A DNA stretch of 64,000 nt, from assembly GCA_026196045.1 (NCBI GenBank), contig JAPHRJ010000056.1, positions 16,417 to 80,416 on the forward strand. Reading direction: 5' to 3'. The stretch is from Gammaproteobacteria bacterium. Lineage in GTDB: Bacteria; Pseudomonadota; Gammaproteobacteria; UBA6429; Thiohalophilaceae. The notes beneath the pieces were generated by a model. That model was not told where the DNA came from and did not search any database. It worked only from the letters and a program-made list of their open reading frames with translations. Positions 59,070 through 64,000 of the stretch are shown here, in pieces; the stretch's first letter is position 1; each line of letters starts with the position of its first letter. A program made the position numbers and the translations under genes.

Positions 59070-59537
59070 TTATTTATGATAGGGATGGTTCTTAAGAATA
59101 CTGACGGCTCGGTATAACTGCTCAGCCATGACAATTCGCACCAGAGGATGCGGTAAGGTCAATGGTGATAATGACCAGCCTGGAGAACCCAGTTTACGAC
59201 ATGTGTCTGACAGACCTTCCGGTCCACCAACCAGCAAAGCGACATCCTGTCCTCCCTGCATCCAGCCAGACATTTGTTCTGCCAGTTTTTCAGTACTCCA
59301 TAACTTACCGGGTACATCCATGGCGATGACTTTGCTTCCTTTAGGTATAGCATCCAGCATGCGTTGACCTTCCTGCTCAGTCAGTCGGCTAATGTCCGCA
59401 TTTTTACCACGTTTACCAGCAGGAATTTCTACCAGCTGCAAACGACATTCTGGCGGCATACGTTTAGCATATTCTTCAAAGCCCTGGGTTACCCAGTCCG
59501 GCATACGCGTACCCACAGCAATAAGATGAATCTGCAT
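59070..59537 (-). CDS. rlmH: 23S rRNA pseudouridine-1915 N3-methyltransferase
   Basis: A 155-residue SPOUT methyltransferase, same length as E. coli RlmH. AdoMet-knot motif [15 protein letters not shown] and the C-terminal [28 protein letters not shown] (split over residues 127-155) are diagnostic. Confidence 0.97.
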   Translation of the reverse strand: MQIHLIAVGTRMPDWVTQGFEEYAKRMPPECRLQLVEIPAGKRGKNADISRLTEQEGQRMLDAIPKGSKVIAMDVPGKLWSTEKLAEQMSGWMQGGQDVALLVGGPEGLSDTCRKLGSPGWSLSPLTLPHPLVRIVMAEQLYRAVSILKNHPYHK

Positions 59538-59553
59538 AATAGTATGACTTTAT

Positions 59554-59904
59554 TCAGGAACCCTCTGCCGCTGTTGGGCTGTCTTCGCCCCAGAGTTTTT
59601 CCAGATTATAAAAGTCACGAATAGAAGGCTGCATAACATGGACAATAATGTCACCCAGATCGACCAGGGTCCATTCACCATCCTGCTCACCTTCGATACC
59701 CATGGGACGATGTCCAGCTTCCTTGGATTTAACAATCACATTATTTGCAATCGCTTTAACCTGACGAGAGGTATTCCCGGATACAATTATCATTATATCC
59801 GTAACACTGGTTTTACCTTTTACATCCAGGATACGCATGTCAATGCCTTTCACACCTTCGATGGCATCAACCACAGTCTCTTTTAATTGCTCAATTTCTA
59901 TCAT
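59554..59904 (-). CDS. rsfS: Ribosomal silencing factor RsfS
   Basis: A 116-residue protein, VTDIMIIVSGNTSRQVKAIAN and GEQDGEWTLVDLGDIIVHVM giving the RsfS signature. It binds L14 and blocks subunit joining in starvation. Overlaps nadD by 4 bp. Confidence 0.96.
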   Translation of the reverse strand: MIEIEQLKETVVDAIEGVKGIDMRILDVKGKTSVTDIMIIVSGNTSRQVKAIANNVIVKSKEAGHRPMGIEGEQDGEWTLVDLGDIIVHVMQPSIRDFYNLEKLWGEDSPTAAEGS

Positions 59905-60539
59905 TTTATTCCGTACAACTTTTCCTGTTTAATTAATTCATACACACTATCCGGTAACAGATAATGTACATCCCGGCCCTGTTGAATCAGTTCCCGTATT
60001 AGACTGGCTGAAATATTCAGTTGCGTCACCGACACAAAACACAATCCACCAAACTGATACTGTTCCAGTTTTTCTATCGACATCTGCCGAGCCTTCACCA
60101 GTCTGTCCAGTGCAGGTTTGGCACGAAATCCGGCTTCATCCCAGCCAGGGCGACGCGTAATGATCAGGTTCGCCAGATCGGGAATTTGTTCCCATTCATG
60201 CCAGGTGTCCAGCTCCAGAAAAGCATCAAAACCAAGGATCAGACTCAGGGGTTTAGCACCGAACTCATCGCGTAATTCGCGTAATGTATCCACCATATAG
60301 GACGGCCCATGACGATGTATCTCACGTTCATCTATTTTAAAACCTGGTTGTCGTGCAATGGCCAGTCGTAACATGGCCAGTCGATGTTGCGCATCTGTCA
60401 ACGGGGCTTCACGATGAGGTGGCTGACCACAGGGAATAAAACGGATCTCCTCCAGTCCAGCAACTTCTAATACATCCAGTGCCGGACGCAAATGTCCGAA
60501 ATGCACAGGATCAAAGGTTCCCCCATAAACACCAATCAT
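59901..60539 (-). CDS. nadD: Nicotinate-nucleotide adenylyltransferase
   Basis: A 212-residue enzyme of NAD synthesis: GTFDPVHFGHLRPALDV has the HxGH-type nucleotidyltransferase motif, FIPCGQPPHR the substrate site, and SASLIRELI the ISSTxIR-like motif. Length matches E. coli NadD (213). Starts next to the ACGAG repeat that separates it from proA. Confidence 0.96.
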   Translation of the reverse strand: MIGVYGGTFDPVHFGHLRPALDVLEVAGLEEIRFIPCGQPPHREAPLTDAQHRLAMLRLAIARQPGFKIDEREIHRHGPSYMVDTLRELRDEFGAKPLSLILGFDAFLELDTWHEWEQIPDLANLIITRRPGWDEAGFRAKPALDRLVKARQMSIEKLEQYQFGGLCFVSVTQLNISASLIRELIQQGRDVHYLLPDSVYELIKQEKLYGIK

Positions 60540-60550
60540 AATTCAGTATC

Positions 60551-60624
60551 AAGGTACGAGTGTCCAGGGATGAGGAGTTTCATAATATGTTTTCCTCGTC
60601 CTCTGTAAATCGTCACTTGTCCCT
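60551..60624. repeat. ACGAG-family inverted repeat between proA and nadD
   Basis: Left arm GGTACGAGTGTCCAGGGATG and a right arm whose reverse complement begins AAGGGACAAGTGACG and ends AGGACGAGG, with an AT-rich loop. Imperfect but clearly the same family as 41261 and 63581. Confidence 0.65.
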
Positions 60625-60629
60625 TAAGT

Positions 60630-61898
60630 CTATGTACGGATATGGCCATCACCAATTACAATAAATTTTTGTGAGGTCAGTCCTTCCAGCCCTACGGGAC
60701 CACGCACATGAATTTTATCCGTACTAATACCAATTTCTGCTCCAAGACCATATTCAAAACCATCGGCAAATCGGGTTGACGCATTCACCATTACAGAACT
60801 AGCATCGACTTCCGCCAGGAATGAACGTGCTCGACCAATGTCTTCGGTCATGATGGATTCGGTATGGCCTGAACCATGTTGATGAATATGTTCCATCGCC
60901 GCATCCATATCCTTAACAACACGAATTGATAAAATGGGAGCCAGATACTCTGTATCCCAATCTTCATCTGTTGCTTCACTGATACCATTCAGGATCTTGC
61001 AGGTCAGCCCACAACCACGTAACTCAACACCTTCCTCAACATACATCGGTCCCAGTTCAGCAAGTGCCTTCTCGGCCACAGCTTCATGCACCAGCAGGGT
61101 TTCCATGGTGTTACAGGTACCATAGCGTTGGGTCTTGGCATTAAAGGCAACTTTCACGGCCTTGGTTAAATCCGCCGTGTCATCGATATAAACATGACAC
61201 ACACCATGTAAATGTTTGATAACAGGAACACGCGCATCTTTACTGATACGTTCGATCAGTCCCTTGCCGCCACGGGGAACAATCACATCCACATAATCGG
61301 ACATGGTGATCAGTTCACCCACCGCGGCACGATCGGTAGTATCTACTACCTGAACGACATCAGCAGGTAACCCGGCCTGTTCCAGTCCATATTGAATACA
61401 GGCCGCAATAGCCCGGTTTGAATGTTCGGCTTCTGAACCACCACGCAAGATGGCCGCATTACCAGACTTCATACATAGCGCTGCCGCATCCGCCGTAACA
61501 TTAGGACGGGATTCATAAATAATACCGATCACGCCCAAAGGAACACGCATCTTGCCCAACTGGATCCCGGAAGGACGGTAATTCATTTCGCTGATCTCGC
61601 CCACAGGATCAGGCAGGGCCGCAACCTGACGCAGGCCTTCAGCCATCCCCGCAATGCGCTCATCATTAAGTTCCAGTCTATCCAGTAAAGCCGCATCCAG
61701 GCCTTTGGCGCGACCGGCTTCCATATCCTGTTGATTGGCCTTAATCAGCTCGGCGTTTAATGCTTCAATACGATCTGCAATCGCCAGCAGGGCATTGTTT
61801 TTAACCCCGGTTGTGGCTCTTGCCAGAATTCGTGATGCTGCCCGGGCCTTTTGCCCGCAGTCAGTCATGTACTGTTTAATATCCACGGCTATATCCAT
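60630..61898 (-). CDS. proA: Gamma-glutamyl phosphate reductase
   Basis: Second step of proline synthesis. ATG 61898 gives 422 residues (E. coli 417). The catalytic cysteine lies in [16 protein letters not shown], and [23 protein letters not shown] and [22 protein letters not shown] are family blocks. A GTG 16 codons upstream opens a longer, unlikely frame. Separated from proB by about 20 kb; here it falls between holA and nadD as in many gammaproteobacteria. Confidence 0.96.
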   Translation of the reverse strand: MDIAVDIKQYMTDCGQKARAASRILARATTGVKNNALLAIADRIEALNAELIKANQQDMEAGRAKGLDAALLDRLELNDERIAGMAEGLRQVAALPDPVGEISEMNYRPSGIQLGKMRVPLGVIGIIYESRPNVTADAAALCMKSGNAAILRGGSEAEHSNRAIAACIQYGLEQAGLPADVVQVVDTTDRAAVGELITMSDYVDVIVPRGGKGLIERISKDARVPVIKHLHGVCHVYIDDTADLTKAVKVAFNAKTQRYGTCNTMETLLVHEAVAEKALAELGPMYVEEGVELRGCGLTCKILNGISEATDEDWDTEYLAPILSIRVVKDMDAAMEHIHQHGSGHTESIMTEDIGRARSFLAEVDASSVMVNASTRFADGFEYGLGAEIGISTDKIHVRGPVGLEGLTSQKFIVIGDGHIRT

Positions 61899-61979
61899 TG
61901 GTTCAATAAAATGGTCTGGATTCAGGTTTTGTCCACATGACGGCACACACTAGTATTGAAATGCGGACTGGCTGCAAGC

Positions 61980-63008
61980 TCAGGCTGATATTTTACGGAT
62001 CAGGTTGATACCGGCAACTTTCAGGCTTAATTGTACCAGTTCATCCCAGATGACGCCCGTGGCGCGCCCTTTAATTATGCGTTCTACTTCAGCCGCCTGA
62101 TACAGGAACCCCTGCCAACGTCGAGTATTATGACGCTTCAATGCCGCTGTCACCGGGGGTTTACGCTTATCCCAGATCCGATACTGGCGTAGCACCTGAT
62201 CCAGGTTGTGACCATGGGACAATTCCCAGGCCATATTCGCCATACTTCGAATTTCACGGCTCAGGGCCCATAACACCAGCGTGGGTTCAATACCTTCACC
62301 TTTCAGGCCATGCAGAATTCGGATGACTCGTCGATTATTACCCAGCAAAGCCGCGTCGACTAATGCAAAAACATCAAATCGTGCACTATCACTGACGGCC
62401 TCGGCAACCTGATCGGCATCCACCGCCCCTTCACCACACAACAGGCGTAGCTTTTCCAGTTCCTGATCAGCGGCCAGCAGATTGCCTTCCAGTCTTTCCG
62501 CCAACATAACCGCCGCATCTGCCGTCGGCTGCATGCCTCGATGTTGCATACGTTTAGTAATCCAGCCAGGCATTTGTGCGGCTTCCACGGGCCACACCTG
62601 TAACACCGCTGCGATCTTATCTACGCTTTTGAACCACTTGGTACTCATCTGGGCTTTTTCCATCTTGCCCATGGTGATCAGCAAAATCGTATCTTCCGGT
62701 GGTCGTTCACAATAGGCCACCAGTGCCTTGCGTCCGCTATCACCAAACTTGCCGGAAGACAGACGCAGGTCGATCAGTTTTTTTTCTGCAAACAGGGACA
62801 ATGAATCTGCTGAGGCGTTTAACTGATCCCAGTCAAACGTTTTATCGACATGATAGACCTCACGTTCCGTATAACCCTGGGTGATAGCCTGTTGGCGAAT
62901 CGCCATACTGGCTTCATCCTTCTGAAATGGTTCTTCGCCACTCACCAGATAAACAGGGGCAAGGGTGCCCTGCAGGCGTGAGTTTAATTGATCAAAATAG
63001 AGTTTCAC
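61980..63008 (-). CDS. holA: DNA polymerase III delta subunit
   Basis: A 342-residue clamp-loader subunit (E. coli 343). YLVSGEEPFQKDEA near residue 20, LIDLRLSSGKFG near 80, RLEGNLLAADQELEKLRLL near 170 and the C-terminal DALFSLxxxD-like RFDVFALVDAALLGN match HolA. Follows lptE, its normal neighbour. Confidence 0.95.
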   Translation of the reverse strand: MKLYFDQLNSRLQGTLAPVYLVSGEEPFQKDEASMAIRQQAITQGYTEREVYHVDKTFDWDQLNASADSLSLFAEKKLIDLRLSSGKFGDSGRKALVAYCERPPEDTILLITMGKMEKAQMSTKWFKSVDKIAAVLQVWPVEAAQMPGWITKRMQHRGMQPTADAAVMLAERLEGNLLAADQELEKLRLLCGEGAVDADQVAEAVSDSARFDVFALVDAALLGNNRRVIRILHGLKGEGIEPTLVLWALSREIRSMANMAWELSHGHNLDQVLRQYRIWDKRKPPVTAALKRHNTRRWQGFLYQAAEVERIIKGRATGVIWDELVQLSLKVAGINLIRKISA

Positions 63009-63036
63009 TGGACTATATATGGAATAGTATCATTTA

Positions 63037-63681
63037 CTATTGAGTGGGCTTATCGGGTGCTAGCCTGTCAGGTTTAGACTGGGCTTGCTCACGTTTACGC
63101 AGTCGAGTACTGATCTGGCGTAACATTTGATTAACGGCACTGAGTGCCATTTTTGTCTTTAGCTGTCGCTCTTCTTCTTCCTTGGCCAGAACCTGATTGG
63201 GATCATACTGATAAGTACGTAACTGACTCAGACTCTGTGCAGGAATTAATGTATTGCTTGCCTGATCCAGCAACTGGTAACTAAGTTGATATTTCAACTC
63301 ATATTCATTGGGTTGACCCGCAGCATTCAATGAAACTTCTCGGCGCGTTGTTTCATCTTTAATGATCACCAGTGTTGCGGTTGCTGCCTGCTGTTGCTGC
63401 ACCACTTCAACACCAGAAGAAATTAACTTCTGACGCAGGATATTTCGCATTGGACTGTCCGGCATGCCACCTTTGATATAAATAGCCTGCAGGCTTTCCG
63501 GTAGTTCAACCTGTCCTCGCAAATGAAAACCGCAACCCGTCATGGCTAGAGACAAAGCTAGAACAAGAATCGAGCGGCATGACGGAAGGGACGAGGAACG
63601 AGGAACGAGGGACAAGGAAAAAACTTTGAATATATTCTTTGTCACTCGTTCCTCGTCACTCGTCACTTTTTTATAGTTCAT
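63037..63681 (-). CDS. lptE: LPS-assembly lipoprotein LptE with a repeat-encoded N-terminal insert
   Basis: Plug lipoprotein of the LptD barrel. ATG 63681 overlaps the leuS stop (ATGA) as usual. The lipobox is LAMTGC, followed by [19 protein letters not shown] and the LptE fold. Between codon 5 and about codon 35 lies an extra, Ser/Arg/Val-rich stretch encoded by an ACGAG-family repeat (63581-63666) that keeps the frame open and extends the signal-peptide n-region to roughly 35 residues. GTG 63645 or TTG 63615 could serve as alternative starts within the repeat. 214 residues as annotated. Confidence 0.9.
   Translation of the reverse strand: MNYKKVTSDEERVTKNIFKVFSLSLVPRSSSLPSCRSILVLALSLAMTGCGFHLRGQVELPESLQAIYIKGGMPDSPMRNILRQKLISSGVEVVQQQQAATATLVIIKDETTRREVSLNAAGQPNEYELKYQLSYQLLDQASNTLIPAQSLSQLRTYQYDPNQVLAKEEEERQLKTKMALSAVNQMLRQISTRLRKREQAQSKPDRLAPDKPTQ
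63581..63666. repeat. ACGAG-family inverted repeat inside the 5-prime end of lptE
   Basis: Left arm GGGACGAGGAACGAGGAACG and a right arm whose reverse complement carries GTGACGAGTGACGAGGAACG, each about 30 bp, flank an AT-rich loop near 63619-63636. The right arm begins exactly after lptE codon 5. It is the best-preserved copy of the family. Confidence 0.85.
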
Positions 63682-64000
63682 TTGACTACCACATTGACCA
63701 GCTTACCGGGAACCACAATGATCTTGACTACCGTCTTTTCTTCAACAAAGCGTTGTACATTTTCATCAGTCAAAGCCTGTTGTTCAACGTCTTCTTTTGA
63801 TGCTGAAGCGGGAACTGAAATACGCGCACGCAGTTTACCATTGACCTGAACAATGATCTGGATCTCATCCTGAACCATGGCCGCTTCATCTGCTTCTGGC
63901 CAGGCTTGATCAATAAGCACTGAGTCATGTCCCAGTGCCTGCCACAGGCTATGAGTAATATGAGGTACGATTGGTGACAGTAATAACACACAACTTTCCA
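63678..64000 (-). CDS. leuS: Leucyl-tRNA synthetase, C-terminal fragment
   Basis: The last 107 codons of LeuS, entering from the window edge: [19 protein letters not shown] (anticodon-binding domain end) then [13 protein letters not shown] [25 protein letters not shown] and the C-terminal [22 protein letters not shown]. It precedes lptE-holA in the canonical order and overlaps lptE by 4 bp. The catalytic core lies outside the window. Confidence 0.96.
   Translation of the reverse strand, partial: ESCVLLLSPIVPHITHSLWQALGHDSVLIDQAWPEADEAAMVQDEIQIIVQVNGKLRARISVPASASKEDVEQQALTDENVQRFVEEKTVVKIIVVPGKLVNVVVK

Noticed and set aside
63581..63666. Short regularly repeated ACGAG units as a CRISPR array
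   Set aside because: The units are adjacent without unique spacers and form an inverted repeat, not a direct repeat-spacer array; no cas gene is present.

Overview
The window is chromosomal DNA from a moderately AT-rich gammaproteobacterium. The pointers are the gene order murJ-ribF-ileS-lspA-fkpB-ispH beside rpsT, rplU-rpmA-obgE-proB opposite ispB, leuS-lptE-holA-proA-nadD-rsfS-rlmH-maf-rng-yhdP-tldD, a type IV minor-pilin cluster of Pseudomonas type, and darP, greB and pmbA. TusA with a DsrE2-like protein, an Irr-like Fur regulator, short-form 6-phosphogluconate dehydrogenase and a glycogen locus with a GH57 enzyme fit a sulfur-oxidising or methylotrophic lineage (Thiotrichales/Methylophaga-like). 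That placement is inference, since no rRNA or complete tRNA lies here.

Layout. 1-1470: an outer-membrane beta-barrel gene cut by the window edge, and a small His/Cys exported protein. 1489-9948: glycogen locus, glgC-GH57-malQ divergent from glgB-glgA, followed by a convergent SAP-domain gene. 10585-15568: hexose-phosphate oxidation (gnd-zwf, convergent with pgl-glk) and the Irr-like regulator. 15638-16726: thiO. 16905-23885: fimT-pilV-pilW-pilX-small exported protein-pilY1-pilE. 24116-32018: ispH, fkpB, lspA, ileS, ribF, murJ and divergent rpsT. 32167-35762: an orphan membrane protein, a decayed nhaD Na+/H+ antiporter, a two-CBS protein and an SLC13-type transporter. 35932-38913: a 993-residue NIT-HAMP-PAS-GGDEF-EAL protein, followed by a tiny antisense fossil of another GGDEF gene. 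39022-43179: proB, obgE, rpmA, rplU and divergent ispB. 43272-47303: accessory segment with a tRNA-Pro 3-prime stub, a TetR regulator, tusA, dsrE2, sixA, and a merR-led operon with two unrecognised proteins. 47338-64000: a long, almost continuous minus-strand block of housekeeping genes from greB to leuS, interrupted by divergent darP.

How the genes work together. GlgC, GlgA and GlgB make glycogen; GH57 and MalQ rework it. Glk, Zwf, Pgl and Gnd oxidise glucose to pentose phosphate and NAD(P)H. The pilus cluster supplies the minor-pilin and PilY1 tip complex. ProB and ProA (20 kb apart) give proline. TldD and PmbA form the peptide-processing protease pair. LptE, YhdP, MurJ, LspA and FkpB serve the envelope.

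Most notable signals: (a) an ACGAG-rich inverted-repeat family at four gene edges, one copy sitting in frame inside the lptE signal-peptide region; (b) nhaD carrying two internal deletions, the second across a short direct repeat and shifting the frame; (c) vestiges at convergent gene ends (tRNA-Pro stub, GGDEF fossil, a 151-bp nested inverted repeat, a composite palindrome); (d) strong palindromes upstream of pgl-glk, dsrE2 and merR; (e) the unrecognised merR operon. No CRISPR array, transposase, integrase or phage gene was found.
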